Part shown: positions 33,675-42,888 of the stretch, piece after piece
Layout of the letters: each line of letters starts with the position of its first letter
How positions within the stretch are numbered: position 1 is the stretch's first letter
Assembly (NCBI RefSeq): GCF_001886185.1
Contig: NZ_JXLA01000019.1
Location: 1 to 64,000 of the forward strand
Length of the DNA stretch: 64,000 bases
Direction: 5' to 3'
Origin: Enterococcus raffinosus
Lineage (GTDB): Bacteria > Bacillota > Bacilli > Lactobacillales > Enterococcaceae
Position numbers and translations under genes: made by a program
Notes under the pieces: generated by a model
Seen by the model: the letters and a program-made list of their open reading frames with translations, nothing else
The model's database searches: none
What the model was told of the DNA's origin: nothing

Positions 33675-34517
33675 ATGATGAAAGCACCATTAATTACGAT
33701 GAATGACGGGCATCAGATACCAGCGATTGGTTTAGGCACCTACCAGATTCGTGGAGGCGCAGGGCTTGATCAAGTTTTAACGGCGATCCAGGATGGCTAC
33801 CGTCTGTTAGACACCTCCACGAATTATGATAGTGAAGGAATTGTTGGAGAAGCGATTCGTCGTTCCGGCATTCCTCGTTCAGAATTTTTTGTAACAACAA
33901 AGCTGCCAGGAAAGTACCATCACTATGAAGACGCGTTGATGATGATCCAAGAGTCACTCTTTCGGATGGGACTAGACTATTTTGATTTGTATTTGATTCA
34001 CTGGCCCTTACCAAAACGAGGACTTTACGTTGAAGCTTGGCAGGCGCTAGTGACTGCGCAAAAATTAGGACTGATCCGTTCGATCGGGGTTTCTAACTTT
34101 GAACCAGAGCATTTAGATAAGATCATTGAAGAAACCGGTGTGACACCGGCGGTTAATCAAATCGAGATTCATCCTTATTGGGTGCAAGAACGAATGGTCG
34201 CAGCAAATCAGGAACGCGGGATTATAACTGAAGCGTGGAGTCCTTTGGGTCGCGGCAGCGATGCCTTGAAGGAATCAGTGATTACTGAGCTAGCCGAAAA
34301 ATACGAAAAAACACCGGCACAAATCATTTTACGCTGGCATACGCAACGGGGAATTCTTCCTATTCCTAAATCCCGGAATTTGGTACATCAGCGGGAAAAT
34401 CTGGCTATTTACGATTTTGAATTGTCTCAAACAGAAATTGAGCGAATCAATCTTTTAGAAAAGGCGGATGGCCGCATTGATGGTCAAGATCCGAATGAAT
34501 ACGAAGAGTTTGAGTAA
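33675..34517 (+). CDS. Aldo/keto reductase
   Basis: This 280-residue AKR has the catalytic tetrad positions visible: Asp in LLDTSTNYDSE, Tyr in the same stretch, Lys in FVTTKLPG, and His in YLIHWPLP. The NADP-binding segment is IPIPKSRN. ATG 33675 follows AGGAGG with six bases; earlier ATGs (33642) would include that site. It probably reduces aldehydes or ketones with NADPH; substrate unknown. Confidence 0.88.
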   Translation: MMKAPLITMNDGHQIPAIGLGTYQIRGGAGLDQVLTAIQDGYRLLDTSTNYDSEGIVGEAIRRSGIPRSEFFVTTKLPGKYHHYEDALMMIQESLFRMGLDYFDLYLIHWPLPKRGLYVEAWQALVTAQKLGLIRSIGVSNFEPEHLDKIIEETGVTPAVNQIEIHPYWVQERMVAANQERGIITEAWSPLGRGSDALKESVITELAEKYEKTPAQIILRWHTQRGILPIPKSRNLVHQRENLAIYDFELSQTEIERINLLEKADGRIDGQDPNEYEEFE

Positions 34518-34677
34518 AACAAGCTGATTTTCATTTTATTTTTTTCAGGAAAATAAGGCGTCTTCATATATTTCTTTCAAAAATAAAGGAATATTCGCTA
34601 AACAATTAATTTTTCATTCAAAAACGTTTTCAACTGTGGCATACTAAAAGTAAGAAGATGCTTCAGGGGAGGACGTA

Positions 34678-34995
34678 ATGAAGAAAGTAGTGGCACTGGT
34701 TGGTGTACTGGGTGCAGCATTTTTATTCTTTTGGTTTACTCAAAGGAAGGATGTTGCTGTTGAGGAGCAGGAAACGCCTGATTTCTCGCAGACAGAACAG
34801 GTTGCGCCTAGTGAAGATTTTTTCACGAATCGTGACTTAAATGAGCTAGAAAAGGTGACATACTCGCGCCATAAAGAGTTGCTGGAGGATCTGACCGGTG
34901 AGGGGAAATTGGTCAGAAAAGCCACTCAGAAAGAGTTTGTCGGAGCGAAAGTAAACGACGATGGACTCTCTTGGACGGGGTATTTCGAGAAGTAA
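34678..34995 (+). CDS. Small membrane-anchored protein of unknown function
   Basis: This 105-residue protein has one N-terminal hydrophobic helix (residues 4-21) and an acidic extracellular part. No lipobox. Good ribosome binding site (GGGGAGG) and an excellent terminator right after the stop codon support a real gene. No family recognised. A cre-like sequence (12 of 14 positions, CAAAAACGTTTTCA) lies at about 34619-34632. Confidence 0.65.
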   Translation: MKKVVALVGVLGAAFLFFWFTQRKDVAVEEQETPDFSQTEQVAPSEDFFTNRDLNELEKVTYSRHKELLEDLTGEGKLVRKATQKEFVGAKVNDDGLSWTGYFEK

Positions 34996-35035
34996 AAAAC
35001 GTTTTGATCGGCAAACGATCAAAACGTTTTTTTCG
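34994..35035. terminator. Strong terminator
   Basis: AAAACGTTTTGATCG pairs with CGATCAAAACGTTTT around GCAAA, then T-run. It can act on both converging transcripts. Confidence 0.9.
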
Positions 35036-35041
35036 TAGAGC

Positions 35042-35686
35042 TTATAAATTCACTTGACTAAATCGACGAACAGAAACTTTATAGGTTCTCCACATGGCAA
35101 CAAGATAAATCAGCAGGCCTGCAGCTAAAATAGGCAGCTGCTTGATTTGTCCGTCAAAAGCGACTGAATCCAACCAAGCCAGCTGTGGAAAATGGACAAG
35201 AACTTCGACGATGATCGCGATAAAAGTCGCTGGAGCTAACGCTTTTAAAAAGGAAGTCCCGACTTTGTAGCCTGTTTGAAAATAACTTGTTAGAAAGATG
35301 AAATTAAAGCAGCTGAAGATGATCAGACCAAAACCATAAAGCGCCACATTCGCTTCGATTCCCACAGGATTTGGCATGGATAGAAGCCTAAGTCGTAGAA
35401 AGGCAAAAGGAATAGAAATTACAATCGTTAATAGCTGAGAGATCAATAAAACTAGCCATTTTCCTAAAACAACCTCCGAACGCTTCAATGGAAGCAAAGC
35501 AGAATAATAGATATCATTGTTTTCTCGTGTATACATCAGATTAATAAAATTCCCGATCAAACTGAAAAGAAAGACCATTGTATAGGGATATCCAGGTATT
35601 AAAATGAGTGGTCCCATCAGTGTAAAGACAATCAAATTAGGATGAAGGGCCAGACGAAATTCCTTATAGAGTAAGTTAGAAATCAT
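35042..35686 (-). CDS. ABC-2 type membrane protein
   Basis: This 214-residue protein has six predicted membrane segments. It is the membrane partner of the ATPase encoded just upstream (11-base overlap). The small size and context (HTH regulator, ATPase, permease) resemble the YtrB/YhcH-type transporters induced by cell-wall stress. Substrate unknown. Confidence 0.8.
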   Translation of the reverse strand: MISNLLYKEFRLALHPNLIVFTLMGPLILIPGYPYTMVFLFSLIGNFINLMYTRENNDIYYSALLPLKRSEVVLGKWLVLLISQLLTIVISIPFAFLRLRLLSMPNPVGIEANVALYGFGLIIFSCFNFIFLTSYFQTGYKVGTSFLKALAPATFIAIIVEVLVHFPQLAWLDSVAFDGQIKQLPILAAGLLIYLVAMWRTYKVSVRRFSQVNL

Positions 35687-36422
35687 AGTGTTTTCTCTCC
35701 ATTCGTACCATAATATCTTCCAAGCTCAGCGCCTCTGTTTCCTCAGGGCGTTTCAGCTTTTGGAAATAATCAATGAATTCTTGTTTCGGCGCTGCTTTGA
35801 CCAATTCTCCTGCCTTGATATAAACAATGCCATCTGCACATTTTTCTAGGTCGGAGGTAATATGCGTGGAGAAAAGAATGCTCTTCTCTCCATTTTCAAC
35901 GATTTGAAGAAAAATCTCCATCAGCTCATCCCGTGAAACTGGATCAAGACCACTAGTAGGCTCATCAAAAATAAATAGTTTTGCTTTGTGAGACAGAGCT
36001 AAGGCAATCAAATATTTCACCCGCATCCCAGCGGAAAGTTCCTTGACTTTTTTATTAGGGTCCAAGGAAAAAAGCGTTAAGAAGTTTTGATATGCTGCTT
36101 CATCCCAATCTTCGTAAAATCGCTTCGTCACTTTCGTAATGTCTTTGATCTTCTTCTCCTTATAAAAATCGATGCCGCCTAGAACAACCCCAGTCTGCTG
36201 CTTGCAGGCCAATTCATTCTCCAAAAAGAGTTTCTCAAACATCGTAACATTTCCATGATCAATAAGAATCAGGTTCAATAAAGTCTTCAAAATAGTAGTT
36301 TTACCGGCACCATTGATACCGATCAATCCGATGATTTTTCCCTCTGGTACTTGAAAGCTGACATTTTTTAAGGAAAATGTCGGATAATTTTTAGTCAGTT
36401 CTGTGACTTCCATCAGGTTCAT
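35676..36422 (-). CDS. ABC transporter ATPase
   Basis: This 248-residue ATPase has Walker A GINGAGKTT, signature LSAGMRVKYLIALA, and Walker B LFIFDEPTSGLDP. AGGAGG precedes the start. Its first codons overlap the regulator's stop codon (ATGA), so the three genes form one coupled operon. Confidence 0.9.
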   Translation of the reverse strand: MNLMEVTELTKNYPTFSLKNVSFQVPEGKIIGLIGINGAGKTTILKTLLNLILIDHGNVTMFEKLFLENELACKQQTGVVLGGIDFYKEKKIKDITKVTKRFYEDWDEAAYQNFLTLFSLDPNKKVKELSAGMRVKYLIALALSHKAKLFIFDEPTSGLDPVSRDELMEIFLQIVENGEKSILFSTHITSDLEKCADGIVYIKAGELVKAAPKQEFIDYFQKLKRPEETEALSLEDIMVRMERKHYDF

Positions 36423-36886
36423 CAGGATTCCTCCTTTCGATTAAAAAGCGGTTCAAGACTATTTCCTGTTAGTTGTATGAAGCTTTGGCTGTCGATCAAA
36501 GCGATGCCGGGAAAAGCTGGGTTCGTGTCGCCAAGAACCACTAAGGTATCACCCGTTTCAATGTTGAAAAGATCACGAGCTTTCTTGGGTAAAACAATCT
36601 GTCCCCGTGCCCCCACAGGAATGATTCCAAAAATGTGTTTGCCGGCTGGTCCAATCGGCACCCCTTCTTCTTCTTGATTGTGTCTGATGAGATCCGTTAA
36701 TGTAACCTCGTATAAATTCGCTAGTGCGTCACACTTCAATACGTCTGGCAAAGACTCGCCGCTTTCCCATTTAGCAACGGCTTGACGTGAGACCTCTAGC
36801 TTTTCTGCGACATATTCTAAGGACCAATTGTTTCGATTTCTTAATGATCGCAGGTTGTTCGCGATCGGATTTTTCTGATTATTCAT
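36422..36886 (-). CDS. XRE helix-turn-helix fused to AbrB-like domain
   Basis: This 154-residue regulator carries two DNA-binding modules. An XRE-type HTH lies at about residues 9-64 (LEYVAEKLEVSRQAVAKWE). A SpoVT/AbrB-like swapped-hairpin domain lies at about 85-125 (GIIPVGARGQIVLPKKARDLFNIETGDTLVVLGD). ATG 36886 is preferred to 36895, because GGGAG would abut the latter. It leads the ABC operon and likely represses it. Confidence 0.82.
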   Translation of the reverse strand: MNNQKNPIANNLRSLRNRNNWSLEYVAEKLEVSRQAVAKWESGESLPDVLKCDALANLYEVTLTDLIRHNQEEEGVPIGPAGKHIFGIIPVGARGQIVLPKKARDLFNIETGDTLVVLGDTNPAFPGIALIDSQSFIQLTGNSLEPLFNRKEES

Positions 36887-37080
36887 ATTTTTCATCTCCC
36901 TTGATTACACTTTAGCTTATTTGTCTATAAAAGAGTATCAACCGCCGATAACAAAATTGGTAAACATCGGTTGCTTTAGGAAAAAGATTAAATTCTGTTA
37001 ATGAATGAAAACAAAACTGTTGTGTTTTCAGAAAATGAAGTCATAATGATTGAAAAAGATTGAGAGCGGGAAAAGACAGC

Positions 37081-37593
37081 ATGAGAGAGCAAGAAGATCG
37101 CCATGAATCAGAGAAACGTTTTGTAAAGGATCACTTTTTTGAAAAAGGCTATTGGAGGAATAAATTCTATATTGGTATACTAACGATTATCGGCTGGATT
37201 GCTGTAGGTATTCCAGTTTATTGGACACTTTCATCGACACTTTTGAAGAATAATTCACAAGTCTATCATGTGTGGAAGGATCGTACGGGAGAGGCGGTTT
37301 ATTATCACACGGGCTTTCAGTTTTTAGTTTCTCTGGGGATTCTCTCAATCGGTCTCTTCTTTTTGGTGCTGCGGAATAATCATCGAATCAAATACCACGA
37401 GCGGGTAGAAAAGCTTTACGATGACGAAGGTCTGGGCATCAGAAAAACGGCGTTGAATACTTTCTATTCGGAACGCTTTGGCTCAGAAGAGACCCGTCAT
37501 GAAATCCGTTACTATTCTGTGCCGGAGGAGAAGAATCTAGCGGATGCAACGATTCGCGAGCTTTATAAGGAGGCAGAGCAGCATGGCGATTGA
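37081..37593 (+). CDS. Small membrane protein paired with a glycosyltransferase
   Basis: This 170-residue protein has two hydrophobic segments (about 30-55 and 82-102) flanked by charged cytoplasmic parts. I do not recognise the family by motif. It overlaps the GT2 gene by 11 bases, and in size and topology it could play the role of PgaD/IcaD, the small partner of poly-GlcNAc synthases; that is inference. A TTG start at 37060 is also possible. Confidence 0.68.
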   Translation: MREQEDRHESEKRFVKDHFFEKGYWRNKFYIGILTIIGWIAVGIPVYWTLSSTLLKNNSQVYHVWKDRTGEAVYYHTGFQFLVSLGILSIGLFFLVLRNNHRIKYHERVEKLYDDEGLGIRKTALNTFYSERFGSEETRHEIRYYSVPEEKNLADATIRELYKEAEQHGD

Positions 37594-38887
37594 TACAGGT
37601 TCACCAATTTTAAACGGAATAATAAATGTGCTGCTGTTCACTTTAGTTAGTTATCCAGTGCTTGGTGCGTTTATTTGGTTGATCGAGGTTGTTTTTTATC
37701 GTTTCTTTTATCGCTATAAACGGACGACCTTCAAAAAGATTCCTATTTCAGAAGAGCCCTTTGTGACGATCATGGTACCGGCACATAATGAAGAAATCGT
37801 GATTGAAGATACGCTGGACTATTTGTTAAATAAACTGAACTATCACAATTATGAGGTGCTTGTTACCGACGATGGTTCAACCGATCAAACCCCTGAAATT
37901 TTAGCTCGTTTACAGAGCCGCTATTCCCGATTACGCGTGCTGCGGATCGAAAAGAATAAAGGGAAAGCCCATGCCTTTAATATTGGCGTGGGTTTTGCCA
38001 AGGGTGAGTACATATTAAGCAATGATGCAGATACTATTCCTGAAGCCGATGCGCTTTGGAAGTATATGAATTACTTCATGACGGAAGCCGATCAAAATGT
38101 GGCGGCAGTGACTGGGAATATGGATGTTCAAAATCGGTCGAAGATCATTGAAAAGGCGCAAACCGTCGAATTTTCAAGTATTGTCGGAGTGATCAAACGG
38201 GGACAGGTAGGGACCCTTGGAACGATGTATGCTTACAGTGGTGCTAATACAATGTATCGCAAAGATGCCCTGATTGATGTGGGCTTATTTCGCCAAGATC
38301 GGGCAACTGAGGACATCAGTATCGCGTGGGATCAACAGCTGCAGGGTTGGATACCGACCTTTGCGCCGGATATTATGTTTTTCATGGGTGTTCCCAACAC
38401 ATTAAAAATGCTATACCGTCAGCGAAAACGTTGGTCAAAAGGCGGAACAGAAGTGTGGCTGACCAATATGAAGAAGGTTCCGCTGCATCCGATCAAGTAT
38501 TTTGAACAGTTTTTGTTGTTTTTAGATCAAAGCTTCAGTATTTTGTGGAGCCTTTATTATTGGCTGTTTTCAGTGCCGTTTATTGGAATGATGATTTATT
38601 CACTAATTTTGGGCGAATACCATCGAGTCTTCCATATGCTGACCTTGTCCTTCATCTTCATAAATTTTGAAATGTTGGCTGGTTTTCTGCAGGTCGCGGC
38701 CGCGCTCATTATTGATGATGGTGGTCGGAAGCTCAAATATCTGATTTTTGCACCTTTTTACATGCTGATCTATTGGATGATGAATACATTGACAGTGGCA
38801 ACAACCTTTATTCCGGCAATCAAAACAATTTTAGGCTTCGGGACAGGCACCTGGGTGAGTCCAACGCGCGTATCCATCAGTAAATAA
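37583..38887 (+). CDS. Processive GT2 glycosyltransferase (PgaC/IcaA-like)
   Basis: This 434-residue enzyme has N-terminal membrane segments, a GT2 domain and C-terminal membrane segments. In the GT2 domain, VPAHNEE, DDGS, the DxD-like NDADT, TED in RATEDISIAWD, and the RQRKRW product motif mark a processive beta-glycosyltransferase. It is like the poly-beta-1,6-N-acetylglucosamine synthases. ATG 37583 fits AAGGAGG. No pgaB-like deacetylase gene is near. Confidence 0.85.
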   Translation: MAIDTGSPILNGIINVLLFTLVSYPVLGAFIWLIEVVFYRFFYRYKRTTFKKIPISEEPFVTIMVPAHNEEIVIEDTLDYLLNKLNYHNYEVLVTDDGSTDQTPEILARLQSRYSRLRVLRIEKNKGKAHAFNIGVGFAKGEYILSNDADTIPEADALWKYMNYFMTEADQNVAAVTGNMDVQNRSKIIEKAQTVEFSSIVGVIKRGQVGTLGTMYAYSGANTMYRKDALIDVGLFRQDRATEDISIAWDQQLQGWIPTFAPDIMFFMGVPNTLKMLYRQRKRWSKGGTEVWLTNMKKVPLHPIKYFEQFLLFLDQSFSILWSLYYWLFSVPFIGMMIYSLILGEYHRVFHMLTLSFIFINFEMLAGFLQVAAALIIDDGGRKLKYLIFAPFYMLIYWMMNTLTVATTFIPAIKTILGFGTGTWVSPTRVSISK

Positions 38888-38894
38888 AATAATT

Positions 38895-38926
38895 ATCCGC
38901 TGAGAATATTCTTAGTGGATTTTTTA
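38895..38926 (+). terminator. Terminator after the glycosyltransferase
   Basis: ATCCGCT pairs with AGTGGAT, continued by the inner palindrome AGAATATTCT, followed by a run of six T. Confidence 0.78.
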
Positions 38927-39031
38927 TGGTTCCTACAGGCAGGAAATAAGACTAAATTAAACGAAAAAAGTACAATATAGGAATTAATACAAATGGAATC
39001 TAGCTTTGTTATTTTTGAAAGGGATGTTTAA

Positions 39032-40354
39032 ATGAAAAAAAGTGTACTGTTTGTTTGTGTGGTAACTCTTGCAGCGTTTGCAGCGCCTGCAGTCACTCAA
39101 GCAGAGACTGCAGGCCAAAGTTCTACGGAAACAACAAGTAGTTCGGTGATGGAAAGTCAAATTTCTGAAAGCGTTCTTTCGTCGGAGACGTCTAGCTCAG
39201 AATCATCGCAGGAGATTACTCAAGCTTCGGACTCTGTTGAAGAACCGCAAACAGCGGTCGTAAATGGCGAGGTTGTCCAGCTGGAGCCGCCTCACAAAGA
39301 AGGGCAAACCGAAGCCAATGAAACACAAGCACCAAAAGAAGAATTGATCCAAGGTAATGCTCGCTCCTTTAGAGCTGCTGCGGCATCGGTTCCGATGTAC
39401 CGCCTATACAATCCAAACAGCGGAGAGCATTTCTATACAAAAACGACCAGTGAGCGGGATCACCTACGTTCTGTCGGATGGCGTTATGAGGGGATCGGCT
39501 GGCAAGCACCAGCCAGTGGAAATCCTGTTTATCGTCTATATAATCCAAACGCTGGAGACCATCATTACACGTTAAATGCGGGTGAACGGGATCATTTGAA
39601 AAAGGTGGGCTGGCGATACGAAGGAATCTCTTGGTATTCGCCAAGCTCAGGTACGCCGCTTTATCGTCTATACAATCCGAATGCAAAAGCGGGAGCCCAT
39701 CACTATACGCCGATCACTTCCGAGAGGGATCAGCTGAAAAAGCTTGGCTGGCGTTATGAAGGGATCGCTTGGTATGCGGTTGGTGGTGGTGAGCAGAGTC
39801 ACGAAGATTATCGCCTGCTCGGAGTGAAGAATTACAACCAATATGCATTAGGCGCACCAAGCGGCTGCGAAGGCGCTTCTTTACTTCAAGCCTTGCAGTA
39901 TAAAGGCAAGCTGACAAATTGGAGTCTGCGTTCGTTCTTAAATACAATTCCGAAATCCTCAAATGGCAATCCTAATAACGGATTCGTTGGTTCGCCTTTT
40001 GTCGAAAACTCCTATACCTATTCCGCGATTTATCCAGCACCATTGACCAGCTGGGGACAAAAATACGGGAATGTTCAAAATATTTCCGGGAGCTCAATGA
40101 ACACCTTAATCAACGAAGTGAAAAACGGCAATCCAGTCGTGGTGTGGGTAACCATCAACTTCCAACCGATTCGCTGGGGGAATTGGAACTTTGGGGTTGC
40201 TGCCAACAACAATCATGCGGTCACTTTGGATGGCTTTAATAAAGCCGGCAATCAAGTCCATGTCTCTGATCCGATCAGCGGATCGTATTGGTTGAGTCGT
40301 ACGACTTTCGAAAACATCTACAATGCAAGAAAATATGCGGTAGTCGTTCGATAA
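39032..40354 (+). CDS. Secreted DUF5648-repeat protein with C39-like peptidase domain
   Basis: This 440-residue protein has a signal peptide (1-24), a Ser/Thr/Glu-rich linker (25-120), and three DUF5648-type repeats (about 121-250, each with YRLYNPN...HHYT...ERD...GWRYEGI). A C39-like cysteine protease domain follows (about 258-440, Cys in SGCEGASL, His in NNNHAVTL, Asp in VSDPI). The pattern is that of enterococcal and lactobacillar cell-wall or secreted proteins. No LPxTG anchor. Function unknown. Confidence 0.82.
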   Translation: MKKSVLFVCVVTLAAFAAPAVTQAETAGQSSTETTSSSVMESQISESVLSSETSSSESSQEITQASDSVEEPQTAVVNGEVVQLEPPHKEGQTEANETQAPKEELIQGNARSFRAAAASVPMYRLYNPNSGEHFYTKTTSERDHLRSVGWRYEGIGWQAPASGNPVYRLYNPNAGDHHYTLNAGERDHLKKVGWRYEGISWYSPSSGTPLYRLYNPNAKAGAHHYTPITSERDQLKKLGWRYEGIAWYAVGGGEQSHEDYRLLGVKNYNQYALGAPSGCEGASLLQALQYKGKLTNWSLRSFLNTIPKSSNGNPNNGFVGSPFVENSYTYSAIYPAPLTSWGQKYGNVQNISGSSMNTLINEVKNGNPVVVWVTINFQPIRWGNWNFGVAANNNHAVTLDGFNKAGNQVHVSDPISGSYWLSRTTFENIYNARKYAVVVR

Positions 40355-40365
40355 CCAAGGGAAAA

Positions 40366-40396
40366 ATAAAAAAGCGGCGATCGCCGCTTTTTTATT
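40366..40396. terminator. Bidirectional terminator
   Basis: AAAAAAGCGGCGATCGCCGCTTTTTT, perfect stem. Confidence 0.9.
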
Positions 40397-40611
40397 TACC
40401 CGCCGCCCATTAGGAAGTCGAGGATATTCCAGCCGTCAGAGGTTTCTCCACGATAAAGCTCCGTATACCCACAGCGCTTACAACTGATGGTCGTAAATTT
40501 TTTGTTTTGAACATCAAAAATCTTCGCAAAGTTTCCGCCAGTCGCTTGAAACTGGTCAGACGTATAGTGCTGCGACCCGCACTTATCACAAACATATTGT
40601 TTCCTTTCCAT
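40396..40611 (-). CDS. Small zinc-ribbon protein
   Basis: This 71-residue protein has two Cys pairs (CDKCG at about 8-12 and CKRCGY at about 44-49), typical of the zinc-ribbon nucleic-acid-binding COG3478 group. It ends in NILDFLMGGG. ATG 40611 is preferred; the GTG at 40620 lies inside AAGGAG. Function unknown. Confidence 0.8.
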   Translation of the reverse strand: MERKQYVCDKCGSQHYTSDQFQATGGNFAKIFDVQNKKFTTISCKRCGYTELYRGETSDGWNILDFLMGGG

Positions 40612-40710
40612 TATTCCCACTCCTTTTATTATGTCCTATTGGATGCTTTAAATTATAGCAAATTCTGCGCCATCTTCATCCGTCTTTAGGAGTATCTCTC
40701 AAATTCTTTT

Positions 40711-40753
40711 TTGACAATTCGCATTTTTTTTGGTTAAATAAGAACATACGTTC
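40711..40753 (+). promoter_or_regulatory. Promoter with overlapping LexA box
   Basis: TTGACA (40711-40716) with a -10 region TTAAAT (40734-40739, 17-base spacer) is followed directly by GAACATACGTTC (40742-40753), which fits the Gram-positive LexA/DinR box (CGAACnnnnGTTCG; here AGAACATACGTTCG). LexA should block the promoter until SOS induction. Confidence 0.75.
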
Positions 40754-40813
40754 GTATAAAATGTCTTGTTTTTTTGAAATGATGGCATTCGTATGTATAA
40801 GGAGTGATTTTCG

Positions 40814-42109
40814 ATGGAACTGGAAAGAAAAATAGAAATTTTAGCGGAATCAGCGAAATACGATGTTTCCTGTTCCAGCAGCGGTGTCGAAAATAATACA
40901 CGGACAGGAACGGTAGGCAGCACACAGGTTTCGGGAATTTGTCATTCCTTCACCCCAGATGGCAGATGTGTCTCGTTATTGAAGCTGCTGTTTACCAATG
41001 CGTGTATTTTTGATTGCCACTATTGTATTAACCGTAAATCTAACGGGATTCCACGAGCAACCTTCACGCCGCAAGAAGTGGCGGATTTAACCATGGATTT
41101 CTACATGCGCAATTACATTGAAGGCTTATTCCTGAGTTCGGCGATTATTAAAAATCCGGACTACACTTGCGAGCTCTTGATTAAGACCTTGAAAATTTTG
41201 CGTGAAGAAAAGGGCTTTCGCGGGTATATCCACGTCAAGGCGATTCCCGGCGCGGATGAAAAATTGATTGAGGAGTTAGGCTTTCTGGCGGATCGAATGA
41301 GCGTCAATGTCGAACTTCCTTCCCGCGAAAGTCTGAAATTACTGGCTCCGGACAAAGATCCGTTTGACTTATATAAGCCGATGAAGCAAATTACGACGGT
41401 AAAGAAAGAACAGGAATTTTTACCAGCGGTTCGGCGCGGTCCAAGCTTCGTGCCTGCCGGACAGTCAACACAAATGATTATCGGAGCCAGTCCTGAGAGT
41501 GATCGGTCGATCGTGAAGATTTCCGAGAATTTGTATCAAAAATGTCAATTGAAGCGGGTATATTATTCGGCCTATATCCCAGTCAATCAGGACAATTTAT
41601 TGCCTGCGGTAACGACAGAACCGCCACTGCTGCGGGAACATCGCCTGTATCAAGCGGATTGGCTGCTGCGGTTTTACAAGTTTACAGCGGATGAGATTTT
41701 ATCTGAGGACAAGCCAAATTTTAATCTTTATCTTGATCCTAAAGCGAATTGGGCAGTCCAAAATTATCAACGCTTCCCCATAGATGTCCAGACCGCAACC
41801 TATGATCAGCTGCTGCGCGTTCCGGGAATCGGTCCAAAAAGCGCGCAAAACATTGTTAAGGCGCGTAAATATTATCGACTCCATTTGACCGACTTAAAGA
41901 AATTAGGCATCGTGATCAAACGGGCACAATATTTTATTGCCTGCAATCATGAAACACCTGCCGGCTTAATCAAAGACCCTGAGTGGATCATTACTTCTTT
42001 GATTTCCTCAAAGCAATATGAAGTATTGAAAAAGCACAATACACAATCAGTCAGTGAACAGTTATCATTATTTGATGTCGAACGATTTGAACATGCGAAG
42101 AGTAGGTGA
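40814..42109 (+). CDS. Putative DNA modification/repair radical SAM protein
   Basis: This 431-residue protein carries a radical SAM Cys cluster (CIFDCHYC, CxxxCxxC) near residue 62 and a helix-hairpin-helix motif (LLRVPGIGPKSAQNIVK, about 335-350). It matches TIGR03916, the partner of TIGR03915 proteins. HhH indicates DNA binding. The LexA box upstream and overlap with the partner region support a repair role. Chemistry not established. Confidence 0.88.
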   Translation: MELERKIEILAESAKYDVSCSSSGVENNTRTGTVGSTQVSGICHSFTPDGRCVSLLKLLFTNACIFDCHYCINRKSNGIPRATFTPQEVADLTMDFYMRNYIEGLFLSSAIIKNPDYTCELLIKTLKILREEKGFRGYIHVKAIPGADEKLIEELGFLADRMSVNVELPSRESLKLLAPDKDPFDLYKPMKQITTVKKEQEFLPAVRRGPSFVPAGQSTQMIIGASPESDRSIVKISENLYQKCQLKRVYYSAYIPVNQDNLLPAVTTEPPLLREHRLYQADWLLRFYKFTADEILSEDKPNFNLYLDPKANWAVQNYQRFPIDVQTATYDQLLRVPGIGPKSAQNIVKARKYYRLHLTDLKKLGIVIKRAQYFIACNHETPAGLIKDPEWIITSLISSKQYEVLKKHNTQSVSEQLSLFDVERFEHAKSR

Positions 42110-42114
42110 TTAGG

Positions 42115-42861
42115 ATGCAAGAATCTGCGGAACATTGGGAATATGACGGCAGTTTTCTTGGCTTTATGACGGTGGTGGATCGCAGCTTTCGTGAGAAAAA
42201 GTTTCCAACCCTGATTTTGTCGCCGGAAACCGCGGTTGAAAGCTTGTTTTTGGCAGAATGGGTCGCAACCGATCCAGTACGAGGCAAGAAAATCTATCGC
42301 CGATTGCGGCAACGTCTGCGCCCAGAAAATTTTTTGTTTATTCAAAATGGCTTTTACGCCACACTTGAAGGCAAAGAGCGCTATTTGCTAGATGCCATCG
42401 AGATCGCGTTGCAGACAAAGGATTTGTTGGAAAATCATTTAGGCCATCCTTCGATTTTAGCCCTGAGAAAAAGTATTCGCACACTGTTGGGAGAAAATCA
42501 TTTGTTGACGGGCTTTGTTCGTTTTGAGTATGTCGGCGATGTGCTCTTTAGCAAGATTAATCCCAAGCATTATGTGATGCCTTATCTTTGTCCCCACTTT
42601 GCGGAAAGATATCCTCAGGAAAAAATCATGATCTATGATGAGACCCACGAGCTATTGGGGATCATCGATCACGGAAATATCCATTTAATGGAAAACACCA
42701 GCTGCCCAGAATTTGCCGAAGCGAGTAATGAACAGGACATTCGTCAACAATGGAAAACCTTCTTGCGGGCAGTTACAATCGATGAACGCGCCAATTATGT
42801 GGCGCAGCGCAATCATTTACCGTTGCGTTTTCGCGAGAATATGACGGAGTTCAAGACGTAA
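42115..42861 (+). CDS. TIGR03915-type DNA metabolism protein
   Basis: This 248-residue protein is of the TIGR03915 family: conserved features include DRSFREK near the N-terminus, the LRRLGENHLLTGFVRF-like middle and MPYLCPHFAERYP. It is regularly encoded with the radical SAM protein; in other bacteria the family is fused to a uracil-DNA glycosylase (UdgX). The start ATG 42115 has AGGTGAT before it; the earlier GTG at 42106 overlaps the previous stop. Confidence 0.85.
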   Translation: MQESAEHWEYDGSFLGFMTVVDRSFREKKFPTLILSPETAVESLFLAEWVATDPVRGKKIYRRLRQRLRPENFLFIQNGFYATLEGKERYLLDAIEIALQTKDLLENHLGHPSILALRKSIRTLLGENHLLTGFVRFEYVGDVLFSKINPKHYVMPYLCPHFAERYPQEKIMIYDETHELLGIIDHGNIHLMENTSCPEFAEASNEQDIRQQWKTFLRAVTIDERANYVAQRNHLPLRFRENMTEFKT

Positions 42862-42888
42862 AGTAAGGGATGTCTACTTGCTTATTAA

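Noticed and set aside
40699-40925. Minus-strand reading frames upstream of the radical SAM gene
   Set aside because: They overlap the promoter/LexA box and the start of a well-supported gene.
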